Below are positions 1 to 11,311 of a stretch of DNA of 64,000 nt, in pieces. The notes under the pieces were generated by a model, which saw only the letters and a program-made list of their open reading frames with translations, searched no databases and was not told the DNA's origin. Numbering within the stretch: the first letter of the stretch is position 1; each line of letters begins with the position of its first letter. This DNA is from Selaginella moellendorffii (Eukaryota; Streptophyta; Lycopodiopsida; Selaginellales; Selaginellaceae): assembly GCF_000143415.4 (NCBI RefSeq), contig NW_003314345.1, positions 508,264 to 572,263 on the forward strand, read 5' to 3'. The position numbers and the translations under genes are program-made.

Positions 1-1650
1 TGGAGCATCATGATGGGCGCCTTCACTCTAAACGGGCACGTCCACGACGCCAAAGCCGTGTTTGATGCAATGCCATCGCGGGATGTTGTGGCTTGGAACG
101 CGCTGGTGGGATTGTTTGCACGGGCGGGGATGCTGGAATCGGCGAAGATGGTCTTCGACAAGAGCCCGGGGTGGGATCCGGCGTCCTGGACGAGCTTGGT
201 GATGGAACTTGCCCAAAAGGGGCATCTTGACGAAGCAAAGTCCCTCTTTGATCGATGCCTCCTCAAAGATGTGATCCTCAACACCGCGATGCTCACTGCG
301 TTTCTCCAGCACAGGCGAATAGATGGCGCCAAGGCTGTGTTTGATTTGATGCCGCAAAGAAACGTAGTCTCGTGGAACGCTCTCGTTTCTGGATTTGCCA
401 AAGCCGGGAATCTCAAGCAACTGCGAGAGCTCTTTGATAGAATGCCGCACTGGGACTCTGTGGCCTGTACGGCAGTGATCGCAGCCCTTGGTGACGCGGG
501 GAGGATTGAGGAGGCCGAGCTTGTGTACGGCCTCATGGCCGAGCAGAGCGACGTGTCGTGCACCGCCATGTTCCTGGCATATGCCGAGAACGGGCATCTG
601 GAGGATGCCGAGCGCATATTCTCGGGGCTGAAGCACAGCAAGGACGTTGTGGTGTGGACCGCAATGCTGGTGGTGTACGGCCAAAAGGGTTTTGTGGAGT
701 CATCAGAAAGAATCTTTAGATGCATGCCAATGAGGAATCTTGTGACGTGGAACGCGATGGTTCAGGCGTATGCCGAGAATGGGAATCTGGATCTGGCGCA
801 CGCTGCGTTCCACAGGATGCCTGCCACTGACGTGGTGTCATGGAACGCGTTGAGCACGGCATTGGCGATGAACGGCGAGATCGACGCCGCGTGGCACGTT
901 TTCGACTCGGTGAGGCCTGAGAAAAACCTCCAGTCGTGGAATGGGGTCATGGTGGTGGCTGCCCAGTCGGGGCAGGCCAAGCGGCTCTTCGACACGTGTC
1001 CAAAGTGGGACGTTGTCTCGTGGACGGCCCTGATCGCCTCGTACGGGCAGCACGGATCCCTAGCCGAGGCCGAGTCGGTGTTCGAATCCGCGTGTGCCCA
1101 TCTCGACCCCGCTTGCTGGAACGCTATGATTGTAATTTTTGTCCAAAATGGCCACCTGGCCAAAGCCAGGGGCTTGTTTGAGAGAATGGCCACCCGGGAT
1201 TCTATAACCTGGAACGCCATGGTGTCGGCTCACGCACAGAATGGCCACCTTGACGTGGCAGTGGAATTCCTGCACGGAATGTGCCTTGAGGGGAGGAAGC
1301 TCAATCCGGAATCTTTTAGATGCATTCTCGTTGCGTGTAGCTACGGTGGTAACGTGGGTGAAGCATGGAAGTACTTTGTGTCACTGAGGGGTGACCATGC
1401 CATAAACCCGTCCAAGGACCATTACTGTTGCATGGTTGATACTTTGGGACGAGCTGGGAGGCTGTGTGAGGCGCAAGAGCTTATTTGTGCCATGCCTTAC
1501 ATTGCTGATGTGGAGTGGGCATCTTTGCTTGCCTCTTGTGCTACTTACAAGGATGACTATCGAGCCAAACAAGCAGCCAACGTTCTTTTCAAGCTCCAGC
1601 CAGAAATCTCGGCGCCTTATGTCACATTATCAAATGTTTATTGTGGGTGA
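1..1650 (+). CDS. PPR protein (PLS-type repeats), 5' end outside window
   Basis: Pentatricopeptide repeat protein, a family of organelle RNA-binding proteins acting in plastid or mitochondrial RNA editing, splicing or stability. The frame is open to the window edge: the residues before the first ATG (position 10) already read as the middle of a repeat (W-S-I-M-M-G-A-F), so the true start lies upstream. About 15 tandem repeats of roughly 31 residues follow, with S-type signatures such as DVVSWNAL and AENGHLEDAERIF. The C-terminus enters an E-type region and stops at APYVTLSNVYCG, where related proteins continue for many residues and often carry a DYW domain, so it is short for the class. No intron is visible. 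Target RNA and organelle cannot be told. Confidence 0.88.
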   Translation, partial: WSIMMGAFTLNGHVHDAKAVFDAMPSRDVVAWNALVGLFARAGMLESAKMVFDKSPGWDPASWTSLVMELAQKGHLDEAKSLFDRCLLKDVILNTAMLTAFLQHRRIDGAKAVFDLMPQRNVVSWNALVSGFAKAGNLKQLRELFDRMPHWDSVACTAVIAALGDAGRIEEAELVYGLMAEQSDVSCTAMFLAYAENGHLEDAERIFSGLKHSKDVVVWTAMLVVYGQKGFVESSERIFRCMPMRNLVTWNAMVQAYAENGNLDLAHAAFHRMPATDVVSWNALSTALAMNGEIDAAWHVFDSVRPEKNLQSWNGVMVVAAQSGQAKRLFDTCPKWDVVSWTALIASYGQHGSLAEAESVFESACAHLDPACWNAMIVIFVQNGHLAKARGLFERMATRDSITWNAMVSAHAQNGHLDVAVEFLHGMCLEGRKLNPESFRCILVACSYGGNVGEAWKYFVSLRGDHAINPSKDHYCCMVDTLGRAGRLCEAQELICAMPYIADVEWASLLASCATYKDDYRAKQAANVLFKLQPEISAPYVTLSNVYCG

Positions 1651-1894
1651 TTCAATGTCATACATAGTTACGCTAAGTGTACTTCAGACTCAATCCATCC
1701 AAAACCTGCTGTGCAAATGCCATGCAGCACATTCTAAGTACCTCCTCCATTCATCGCCTCCAAGCTCAAGTGTCTACCAGACATCTCTCTTCAGCTCTTC
1801 CATTAGCTTGGACCTAGATCTTTAGCAGTCAAATCCACCATGCTCAGTGGTACTCGTCTCTCAAGTAGTAAGTTCCCACCATTCTTGTATTTTG
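1651..1894. other. Downstream flank of the PPR gene
   Basis: No convincing coding sequence. Probably the 3' UTR and flank of the PPR gene. Confidence 0.4.
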
Positions 1895-2605
1895 TGTGAG
1901 GATTGTCTCAGAAGTTCTTCTCGTTAAAAATCTGTGCCATTGGCTAATTTCTCCTGCAAAGTCTTGAGATTGTGGTTAGCAATCCCAATAATCTCCTGAG
2001 TATCAACTTTGCCATTCTGAATCTGGACGAAGCCTTCAGGAACAAGAACATCATAGGACCACTTATAGGGATGTCATGACAACCACAGTCCCATGGCCAT
2101 TTTGGATGGTTACCATCGCATGTTTAGCTGCGTGGGTAGAGACTGCCTTGAAACAGTGCATCTGACTTTGAATTGTGTTCTGCAAACTTCCGTTTAAGAA
2201 CAGCAGCAACCCGCTCAGTTTTAATGTTTTAGGTTTGCGTCTTTTGGCTGCCTGTAGAACACGTCATTTGTCATGCACGAATATTAGCCCTTCCGAAACA
2301 ATTTGTCCTCCATTCTTAGACCCAGAGCCTGGATCCTCTTCAACTTCAGCCACTGTAGCTTTCTTCATCCTTGTCCTCAATTGTAACTACTTCTACATGA
2401 TCTTCAGATTCTTCAGGTGCACGCTTGTACTTTCTAAGTTTCTCCACCCTGTCAATGAGCTCTGGGCCTCTGTACAACTCCTTTGAGCCTATTTCTCCGA
2501 AGGGATCGTGGTGCCTTTCACTGCATAATATTTCTTCGCTGACACCAAAGGGAAGTTGGCAGTGAAGAGATCTCCGTTGTAGTAGTTTGGAGCAATCTCT
2601 GCAGG
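1895..2605 (-). pseudogene. Decayed coding fragment of unknown family
   Basis: Protein-like stretches occur on the minus strand in changing frames. Examples are NYYNGDLFTANFPLVSAKKY near 2600-2510, GSKELYRGPELIDRVEKL near 2490-2430, and PEGFVQIQNGKVDTQEIIG near 2040-1985. A frameshift or lost intron separates the first two, and stops break the middle. Composition is that of a normal soluble protein, unlike the AT-rich DNA to the right. I do not recognise the family. It could also be a gene with introns I failed to join. Confidence 0.4.
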
Positions 2606-2639
2606 GTCCGTATGAATTATTTTAATTAGTTAAATAGGA

Positions 2640-3978
2640 TTTTCCCTAAATTGATGTAAACAAAAGGGATCCCTTTTAACAAAAACTTTGTTATGTTGGT
2701 TTTTTCATAAATGAAATTTTAAAAAATTTAATTAATTTTACAACTTTTTTCTACACTGCAACCACTCCCATATAAAATTATGTTTAAGTTTGTATCAAAG
2801 TTTCTAAAAGGAGCTGTCACTCATTCATGATCCATCTAGAGATGATTTGGCTAGCAATAATCAATCATAAAGACTAGGTAGTCTTAGTGTTATTATTATT
2901 AATATTATTTATTAATCAAATTTATAAAATGGATGTCTATAAATATAGATAAACACAAAATTAAATTTATTGCATATCAACAGAATAAACTAGAATATAC
3001 TAAGAAATGCCTTGGTTTAAATATATTTATACATTATAAATACAAGATTAATCTAAATGAAACAACAAGAATATTCAACTATATCCTAGGTTTATTCACT
3101 AGATATTAGAGCTACTAAAGCTCATAACAACCCAAAAAGCACATGTATGTACACAAACAAAGCATAAGAAGGAAAGAAGTTGGGAGCAAGAAAAGCTGAA
3201 AGAAGCAAATTTTCATGAAAAAATCCTATTCAAAGGATGTAAAACATGCAATCTGAAGATTGAGTTGCAAAAAAGATATTTCATCAATATTTCATCAAGC
3301 ATGTTTCTTAATACTCCTCAAGTAAACACAAAACACTAAATAAAGGCTGATCTAAGCTCCAATAGAAGGTGTGTATGTTGGGGTTTGAGAGAAAATTACC
3401 ACACACAAGGACCAAGAGAACGAAGTGATCACATATGTAGTGTATTTTAGATTACTTTAATAGAAGTATAATGATTAGGCATTGCAGTTCTATGTTCTAA
3501 GTAGTTTATACTAAGGCTAGAATGATCCATTGCAAGGGAGTGGTTAGACATCAATTGGCAAAGTAGCAAAACTAAACTATCTAATCTCTTGGTATTGTTT
3601 TTCTAGGCAAATATGAGATTGTGCAAATGAATTTATTTATATATAATAAATATATCAAAATAATTACTTTCCATATTCATTTTTTTGAAAAATCAACAAT
3701 CAAACTTCTGCAGTTAATTCCATGCTAGACTGCCTCTAGTACATGTTGCCATGAGGCCCAACATTCAACTGCTAATAAACTATGTTGCCATTCATTGTCA
3801 CAAAACTAGTTTAGAAAGTAATCAAATAAAAAATTATCAGGTAGTTTTGAGGTAATTTCACTTAATTTCTTTATATCACTTGCCCATTAGTGATAAACAA
3901 GATTATTTAACTTGAAAAAATTTAAGAGCTGAAAATCATAGCCATTGGATTAAATAATATCTTAGAATATCATTAGAT
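2640..3978. other. AT-rich intergenic DNA
   Basis: Strongly AT-rich, with no ORF resembling a protein and no clear repeat structure seen. Confidence 0.6.
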
Positions 3979-4599
3979 ACTAGAAATTGCCCAGCAAAAA
4001 GCTGGCAGGTTGGCAAGATGAAGTTTTCAGAAAACTTTAAATCTGAGCCAAAAGACAAATACATTGCCCAAGAGTTTTATGTCACAAATATTATAGCTTT
4101 GAGATTTGAGCATCATGATTTTGTTGCTAGTATTTCTCCTACAGAAGAAAAAACCAAAAAAGAAAATTAAATTCAAAGCATAAGAAAGTGAAAACTTTCA
4201 ATGGGATTCTCAAGAGCAAAGACACCACAAAATATCTCGAAAATCAAATCAAGAAAAAAACGAAAACAGGAAGAAAAAACGCCAAGAGTTGAAGAATTCG
4301 AGAAGAAGATGCCCAATAAAAGCTGCATGGTTAGCAAGGTAAATATAGTGCTAAAACTGATGCAATGCACCATACTCATCATTGTGTTATGTGATATTTA
4401 GTTTGTTTGGTGAGATTTTTTTTCTTCCATAAAATGGAAGCATGATACTTATTCCCAATTAGAGCAAATTATCTCAACCTAAAAGCTGCCTAAACCTTGG
4501 GAAAGAAGACATGAACATCACTTTGACAGAATTTAAATGGTATTTTTCCATATTTTTACATATTGTATAGTGTTATGGGCTTGGTGCTATAGCTTTCTC

Positions 4600-5575
4600 C
4601 ACTGCGATGGCCCGGTGATAAAAATGCTGAGGTGATGGAGCTTGAATCCTTTGTGTGGCTTGTGAGGTGTGGCTCTACCGTGAGCTTGAGCTCTAGCATC
4701 CTCAGTGTTGATGGTGAACACTACTGAGTTTTCAGTGTTGTCCTTGCTCTTGCTACCATTGTTGTAGTCTTGCCTGTCCTTAAAGTTTGCGTCCCATGCG
4801 CTGTTCTTGTAGGAGATGGCTGTGTCACTGAGACAAAAGCATGCTTGTTTCTCAATCACTTCCTAAGATTTGTGGAGGGTAGTGTGAACCACAAGCTTCT
4901 TCTCTTCATCTTTGATCTCCAGGATGTCTTTGAGGAGGAGGAACACCTCATTTGATCATAGTAGACTGTGATGGTCGCTTGGAACCCTGTGCCTCGCAGT
5001 CACAATGAATCCAACATCCTATGAAGAAAGTAGAGTTTAGAACCAGGTGATTGAAATAGAGGGCTACCTTGGAAGACTTGGATGGTACTGTGCCATCTCC
5101 ATCCACATACTTGAAATTGGCTTGCAAAATCCAAGGTTTCTTTGAGTAAGCATGAAGAAAGAACTCTGCATTACCTTGAGCTCAACTATAAGGCATTTTT
5201 TCACTCCCGTAGTTGGAAACAATGGAAAAAAGTTGCCAATGAAAGTTGGCTATCAAGAATGAAAAACACATACCAAACATGGAATGGAGTTTTGCATGAA
5301 CTGCCATAGATGTTGTAGAATTTAAAATCTTTTGGAAGTTTTGCAAAGAACCATAGACAGAAGGACTCATTTGCCCACTCAAGAATGCATCTTATTGAAA
5401 GGAATGGGTATTGTCTTGTTATCATAACTCAGCTGCATAAAAAATATTTAGTTTACCAGCATAACTAAAGAAAAGAAAAGAAGTTAATATACCACTAACC
5501 ATGTTCTCTTTAAGTGCAACTTTCATCTCAAAAACACACTCGATGGGTCCATATAAGTGTATCTATTTTCTTCTC
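4600..5575 (-). pseudogene. LCAT-like 4 / phospholipase-type acyltransferase, C-terminal part, copy 1
   Basis: Minus-strand pieces match the plant LCAT-like (PSAT/phospholipase A) family, which hydrolyses or transfers fatty acyl groups from phospholipids. In order: EWANES then KLPKDFKFYNIYG (about 5385-5310), YVDGDGTVPSKSSK (about 5110-5070), and a tail with EKQACFCLSDTAISYKN (4859 down). DGDGTVP carries the Asp expected at the family's catalytic site. The N-terminal half with the Ser nucleophile is absent, the frame changes several times and stops occur, so it cannot make the enzyme. Copy 2 lies at 15690-16720. Confidence 0.68.
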
Positions 5576-6176
5576 CTTTGTCTTGTTTCTTCTTCATCGT
5601 GCCCATTGCGGCTCCTAGATAAAAATCGAGTTGGAAATTGGAGAGAGAATCCATGGCAAGTCCATCACTCTATTTTGCCAATCCAACAAGCAATTTAATA
5701 GGCAATTTTGCTTCATTTCAAGGGCTTAAATGCAAGAGAAGGAGCTTCTTGAGAGCTATGGAGTCATTGAGCTCCAAAAAACTTGAGGTAAAGGTCTTGA
5801 GTGTAGCATACATAGTTTTTACCCTTTATCCTATGGTGATTTACCATAGGATAACCACGAAGCAAAACCTCAACCTTCTGTATGCCATGTATCATATGCC
5901 ACGTGCCATATGCCATGTGTCCAATGGACAATAGAGTGGAACCTGAGTTTCAGGGCCTTGGGCCACTGAACAAAGGAGCAGTGCCAAACTCCCAAGTATG
6001 GAGCCAAGGAGTAATGGCACTGGAGCATGGAACAACTCCCGAGTATACAGCCCAAGGAGCGAAGGGACAGGAGCACAAAACAACTTGGATCAATCCTAGA
6101 GTAACCAGTATCCCAATGCCATGACGAACATGCAAAACGGATTTAAACAGAGTCTAGTGCTATTTCAGCATGTCAG

Positions 6177-6370
6177 TGGAAGCTCTTAAGTTTGGACTTC
6201 CCGGGAGGTCACCCAGCCCAGTACTATTCAAACCCAAGGACGTTTAACCCCAAATATCCCAAGACCCTAAATCGATTGGAAAAGGGGGTGCACTCTTATT
6301 CATGGGCCCTTTCCCTCTATATTTGAACCTCATGGATCGTCTTTCAAGTTATTCTCATTGGTTGCTTACA
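6177..6370 (-). repeat. 3' LTR of the family B element
   Basis: Plus-strand ends TGGAAGCTC...GGTTGCTTACA; the expected TGT start is mutated to TGG. Preceded on the element strand by a purine-rich tract (GGGAAGCGTGGTGAAT). Confidence 0.85.
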
Positions 6371-6530
6371 ATTCACCACGCTTCCCTACAAGTTCATGCC
6401 CTCATGAACGGAAGTTGAGAGCCGTAGCTGTCCTGAGAGCCCTACTCTCTTGACACCCTACCCCTCGGGTCGAGCCCAGTGGGAGCAAACTGGACTAGTC
6501 AGATGTCAATCAACATATGGTGTGATTCCC

Positions 6531-9273
6531 CTAGCCAACTAACAGAGTTAGACCCGAGACCACTTCGATACCATCTTCCCTTTTCCCGTTTGGTCCATTA
6601 AGGGCTGGGTTACTTTCGAATAGTGTTTGATAAACTTTCGGTAGTAGTTGCATAGCCCCAAGAATGCCCTTAACTTGTGTACATTCGATGATCGCTCCTA
6701 ATCCTGGATCACTGGACCTTCTCAAGGTCCACCTTGAGCCCATCTTTGCCCATCACATGCCCGAGAAACTTTACCTTTTGTTGAGCAAAGTCACATTTGC
6801 TCTCTTTAGCATACAACTGGTATTCCCTTAGTTTCTCAAACACCTTCTTCAAGTGTTTGGCATGCTCCTCTAGCGTTTCGCTATAGATCAGGATGTCGTC
6901 GATATAGATGACCATAAAGTGATCTAGATAGGGTACAAAGATGTGGTTCATCAACGCTAAAAATGTTTCCGACGCGTTGCATACCCCGAAGGGCATCACC
7001 AGAAACTCAAAGCTCCCAGACCTTGTTCAATAGGTTGTCTTCTCGACATCTTCCTCTGCTACCTTGATTTGGTAGTATCCTGACCTTAGGTCAATTCTCG
7101 AGAAGTATTTTGCCTTTCCCAACCTATTGAATGGGTCCTCAATCTTTGGCAAAGGGTACTTGTTCTTCTTTGTATACTTGTTGAGAAACGTGGTAGTCTA
7201 TGCACATGCGTATAGATCCATCTTTCTTTTTCATAAATAACACCGGTGCCCCATATGGTGACTTGCTCAACCTAACATACCCTTTGTCCACCAACTCCTC
7301 TAGTTGGCGCTTGAGATCCTCGAGTTCTTTCTCGTTCAAACGATAGGGGGGACGAACCACCGCCTAAGTACCCTCGACCAGCTCAATCTTATGTTCTATC
7401 GGTCGTGCGGGGGGCAACCCTGCCGGTAGCTCCTCCGGCATGGTATCCTGGAATTGGTCCAACACCCGCTGGATCACTAAAGGTACTTCTTCCGTTCCTG
7501 TCTTTTTATCACTCTTCACCGAGAGTAAGCATAAAAATGCTGCCTTAGTTCCTTTAGTGAGTTGTCCTCTCATGGACACTAGGTTTAAGTAGGAATCTTT
7601 GGCCTTGCTTTGCCCTACCTTTAGATCCTAGGCCTCCACCCTAGATCTTCTTCTTTGGGCATTCGCTAGTACCACAAGGTTTCTACCTTGTCCATGTAGG
7701 GCTACCACGAACCGATTGAACCAATCCATTCCAAAGATCATGTCAAATCCTGCAATGTCCAACATGGTGAAATCCATGTCCACTTTCCATGTCCCTACTT
7801 TGACTCTCGCTTGTCGAAGTACCTCATCGGTGCTTTGGCTACCTTGAACAAACTCTATAGTCTTTGGTTCACCCAGCCGCTGCACCATTAGTCCGGTTTG
7901 CCAGACTATGTCTGCAGCCACAAAATTATCTGAAACACCCGTGTCAATAAGGATCTTAACAAAGCTACCTCCGAGCTTCCCTCGGAGGGCTAGTAGATGT
8001 CACGAACAACTCTCTACCAAAGTTGCTCGTGTAATGAGTAACTTTGAGTTAGGGACTGAATCACATACCTCAGTTTGGACTTCACCCAACTTGGTGGCTA
8101 TATTGGCTCTGGCCTTCTTCGGGTAGGGACATTCCCTTGAAAAGTGTCCTGCTTCACCACAGTTGTAACATACGTTGTTTCCCACGCTGCTCTACGACTT
8201 GACCTTCTTATCCATGGGTTTGTCTCTTTTCGCTTGACTCCCCCACGTACTCGCTCGTTGGCCACCGGATTTGCCTTTCCAGAACCCCGAGGACTCATTC
8301 TTAGAGAAACTCCTCTTGAATTTCCCTTTGCTATACGTTCCCCTTGGCTTGGCCCCTTTGCTAAACGTGGACCACGACCCCGACCCCGTCGTGTTCCCCT
8401 TTCACAGATTATCATTGAAATGCACCTTAATGGCCGCATCCGACACTTCCTTGTAGTTGGGCAGGTTCCACTGCATCACCTCACTGCGAGCCCAGGTTTG
8501 CAAGCTTGATATAAAGGCATGGAACACATCCATATCACCCATATCCGTGACCAGTATCCTCTTTACTATAAATCCATTCACATACTCTTGAATGGTTCCG
8601 ATCTACTTCAGCCTACTCAGCTCATCCCTTAGGTACATAGTAGCATTCGGAGGAACGTATGTCACGCAGATCCTCGCCTTCCATTTCCCAAGTGGCCACC
8701 AGTCCTTCGTTGGCCTCCGTCGTTCTCCACCAAAACTTGGCATTATCTGCCAAGTATGGTTTTGCACATGGGACCTTCTCCGAGCTTGGTAACCGCAATG
8801 TTCGGAAGTAGTCCTCCATATCATAAAACCAATCCTCCACCACCTTATAGTCGTTCACTCCTTTGAAGACTGATGGGGGCTTTGGTTTGTACTTGGGAAC
8901 TGCCTGAGGGACTAATTCCACTTCAGTCTGTTTGACCTTGTTTGGTTCTGCCTCAGTCCCTACCAAAGGGTCCGCACCTTCTGCGCTATCAGCATCTGTA
9001 GTCTTTCGCTTTTTCTTCCGGTTTTCGTCACACTTTAACTTGCGTACGAAAATCTCCAGCAGAGCATTGGTTTTGTGCCAATTGCCCTTCTAGAACGTCC
9101 AATCGAGCCTTGGACGACCGAACCTCGCCACCAGACTCCTGTTTGGAAGTTTCCTCACTAGAGTCCTCCTCATGCAAGGATTCCTCATACATGGCCTCTT
9201 TTTCAACCGGAGGCTCTAGCTCTGGCGGGGGTTCTGTCTCCGCCTTGGTTCGTTTCTGCCCTGCCTTCGCCAT
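6531..9273 (-). pseudogene. Defective gag-pol of the family B element
   Basis: Minus-strand order: acidic gag N-terminus (9273-9028); gag core with DWFYDMEDYFRTL (8966-8622); CCHC zinc knuckle CYNCGEAGHFSREC (about 8170-8130); protease with LIDTGVSDNF (DTG at 7945-7937) and FGMDWFNRF; RT N-terminus with EELPAGLPPARPIEHKIEL and [18 protein letters not shown] catalytic YIDD (about 6906-6895) and FLGHVMGKDG. The frame breaks between gag, protease and RT, with an in-frame stop near 7365. After RT the sequence degenerates and jumps to the 3' end without RNase H or integrase. It encodes no complete polyprotein. Confidence 0.85.
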
Positions 9274-9316
9274 CTCCCAGCAATCCCGCTCTATCCTTCG
9301 CTAGAACTGAGGAAAA

Positions 9317-9329
9317 GGCTCCGATACCA
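9317..9329 (-). other. Primer-binding site, initiator tRNA-Met type
   Basis: The minus strand reads TGGTATCGGAGCC three bases inside the LTR. The usual plant site is TGGTATCAGAGC, so there is one A-to-G change, shared by the other family copies in this window. Confidence 0.8.
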
Positions 9330-9332
9330 AAT

Positions 9333-9526
9333 TGTAAGTTCTTAAGTTTGGACTTCCCGGGATGTCACCTAGCCTAGTACTATTCAAACCCAAGGATGCT
9401 TAACCCTAAATATCCCAAGACCCTTAACCAATTGGAAAAGGGGGTGCACTCTTATTCATGGGCCCTTTCCCTTTATATTTGAACCTCATGGATCGTCTCT
9501 CAAGTCATTCTCTTTGGTTGCTTACA
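9333..9526 (-). repeat. 5' LTR of the family B element
   Basis: Plus-strand ends TGTAAGTTCTTAAG...GGTTGCTTACA, 194 bp, TG...CA termini. Partner of 6177-6370. Confidence 0.86.
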
Positions 9527-11311
9527 GCCAGTGGCCTAACGCAAAGATATAAGTACTCCACCAGTTAGCATGGAATGGAACTTATGCTTAGACCCAAGCC
9601 AGACAAGAACAAGAACAGGCACGCAAACGAGAGCTAGATTATGCCTCAAGTTGGTCAGCTATACCCAACCTACCCACTATCCCTATTATACATTTGGAAC
9701 CCCCTATAAAAACCCCCTTACCGTCCCTTCCTTGAGGAACACATGCTTTGGGATTTCACACTAAGTGTCCCTTAGTAACAGTCTCTAAGACAAGCTTGAA
9801 AGTTACTAAATATGGAATGTCCCTAGATTGCGAATTTCGACACGAGATGAATACCATTGTGTTTAAGACAATCTTTACATTCCATAGATATGTCAAATGA
9901 GCAAATTTAGGCACTTTCCACAAATAACATTTGGGACCAGAATAAGAATAACACAAAAGGCATGATAGCAAGGGTGTTTGGCAGACACAGTAAACTATCA
10001 TTTAGTGAATATTGAGGGACCAAGCTTAATATTGTGGGGGTTCTTGATACTAACAAGTACAAGCTAATGACACAAGTTTCTCAAACTAGGCTAAGTATGC
10101 TCAACAAAAAACACATAGGGTTCCTACCTTATGTTTATCCAATTTAAGTGCATAGTCATTGACCAATTTCTCAACTAGCTCAAGTGGGAATTGATAATGG
10201 GTCTAGCAATATCAACCTCCTAACGTCGTGGCAGTAATAAAAGAACATTTGAAAGGACCCAAAATCACATTTGCGACATTGAGATAGAGATAGAGTTCTC
10301 TAAGTTGTACAGTTTTTGGAGTTTTGGATTGTCTATGATCCTGTCGGGAGGTATGAAGAGCTCACCAAGGAGCTCCAAAGCTTGGGTGGTTTTGCTCAAA
10401 ATCTTACATTATTTTCGCCATCCAAGGTATGTATAGTTTTCCTAAAGTTTTCTTCTTGGATAAAACTAAAGAACTTTATAACTAGATCAATGTTTTCTTG
10501 GGAATCACAAGCAAGAGACCTAATGGCTACTATGATTTAATATCTCTCTTTCATGTAAGCTTCTGGGTTTTTTTCTAGTTTCTCAAGAAACTTTTCACTC
10601 AGGTGATTAGCCGGGGAGATACTTTAAAGTTTTTAGTCTTTCCTTCTAAAAAGAAAGACTCACAACAAATGTGTTTGGAATCCCACTCGATGACTCAAAC
10701 TTGGTAAAACTATCCATTCATTTGTTTCTGAGGATTTACATAACATTTGTATGATTCTTTTGCAAGGTGATCACAGCTCTAAATCTTTATAAAAAGAAGA
10801 CTGGGAGTGACACATACTTTTGGGTAAGCTCTCAATAACTTTCTTCGATCAAAGCATTTAGTTTTTCTTCTTAAGGTTCATTTGGACAAAAGAGTTTCAA
10901 GTGGTGCTAGCCTTGGAGGTGGCAATATTAATGCTACCACTGTTCTCTGGGCCGCAAACTAGATAAATGGAAACTTTGCTAGTGAAGCGGATCTACAAGA
11001 GTCTGCAGAGATCGGCTCTGATATTCCTTTTGTTTTCTCGTATGGAGCAGCCTGTTGCATTGGCTGTGGAGAGGTAAACTTAGAAAAAAGATAATTTTTT
11101 GCTTGACAAAATAAACAACAAGCGCAATTACGGTCAACACATTTGCATGTGACACATGTAACAGTAGTCACCTCCCATTGACTGGGAGCAAACATTAACA
11201 TAATTATTCACTAAGACATGGTTAAAGAAATAACAATTTTACAGTTACCCCCTATCGGACAGCTGCCATTGGCTGGATCCAGCAGCCCAGAAAGTTCAGC
11301 ACTATTATGAT

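Larger units (their letters stand above)
6177..9526 (-). mobile_element. Ty3/gypsy-type LTR retrotransposon with short LTRs (family B), defective
   Basis: Two 194-bp LTRs (6177-6370 and 9333-9526) bound about 3 kb of internal DNA. Imperfect target duplication GTCAG (6172-6176) and GCCAG (9527-9531). Read on the minus strand the order is LTR, primer site, gag, protease, reverse transcriptase, purine-rich tract, LTR. RNase H and integrase are missing, so it would have depended on another element. I count about 15 differences between the LTRs (near 8%), plus coding stops, so the insertion is old. It lies inside the family A LTR, so it is younger than that insertion. Confidence 0.87.
5802..10278. 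mobile_element. Solo LTR (about 1.1 kb, family A), split by a nested element
   Basis: Begins TGTAGCATAC and ends TTGCGACA (canonical TG...CA), flanked by the 5-bp target duplication TTGAG at 5797-5801 and 10279-10283. Copy 2 of the host block has the single uninterrupted sequence GGTCTTGAGATAG near 16890, an empty site. After removing the nested element the length is about 1.13 kb with no coding capacity, so I infer a solo LTR. A TATA-like CCCTATAAAAACC lies near 9705. A relative is at 33287-34006. Confidence 0.72.
5653..11073 (+). pseudogene. ispE: Plastid CDP-ME kinase (IspE), 5' half, copy 1, split by LTR insertion
   Basis: IspE phosphorylates 4-diphosphocytidyl-2-C-methylerythritol in the plastid MEP isoprenoid pathway. 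Exon 1 (5653-5787) encodes a transit-peptide-like leader starting MASPSLYFANPTSN and ends at a GT donor. The solo LTR at 5802 sits in intron 1. Later exons read IVYDPVGRYEELTKELQSLG (10328 on), INVFLGITSKRP and SLFHV (about 10490-10555), and SGASLGGGNINATTVLW, the GHMP-kinase ATP loop (about 10900-10950), up to 11073. Decay: the acceptor before exon 2 reads GG instead of AG (10326-10327; copy 2 keeps AG), a stop follows the glycine loop, and the C-terminal kinase half is missing. Confidence 0.75.
3979..11311. repeat. Duplicated block, copy 1 (interrupted by an LTR insertion)
   Basis: Aligns by eye with 15205-17982, beginning at the shared GAAATTGCCCAGCAAAAAGC and ending at the shared TTCAGCACTATTATGATA. 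Identity looks near 90%. Copy 1 has an extra stretch around 4150-4370 and the 4.5-kb insertion 5802-10278. It contains an LCAT-like fragment (minus) and an ispE 5' fragment (plus). The two copies flank the CR-type gene at 12.8-15.1 kb in direct orientation, as expected for a segmental duplication. Confidence 0.85.

Noticed and set aside
28-684. 218-aa minus-strand ORF over the first PPR gene
   Set aside because: Antisense shadow of PPR repeats, with periodic His/Gly/Leu composition and no domain.
8144-8509. 121-aa plus-strand ORF in the gypsy element
   Set aside because: Antisense to the gag zinc-knuckle region, a shadow.
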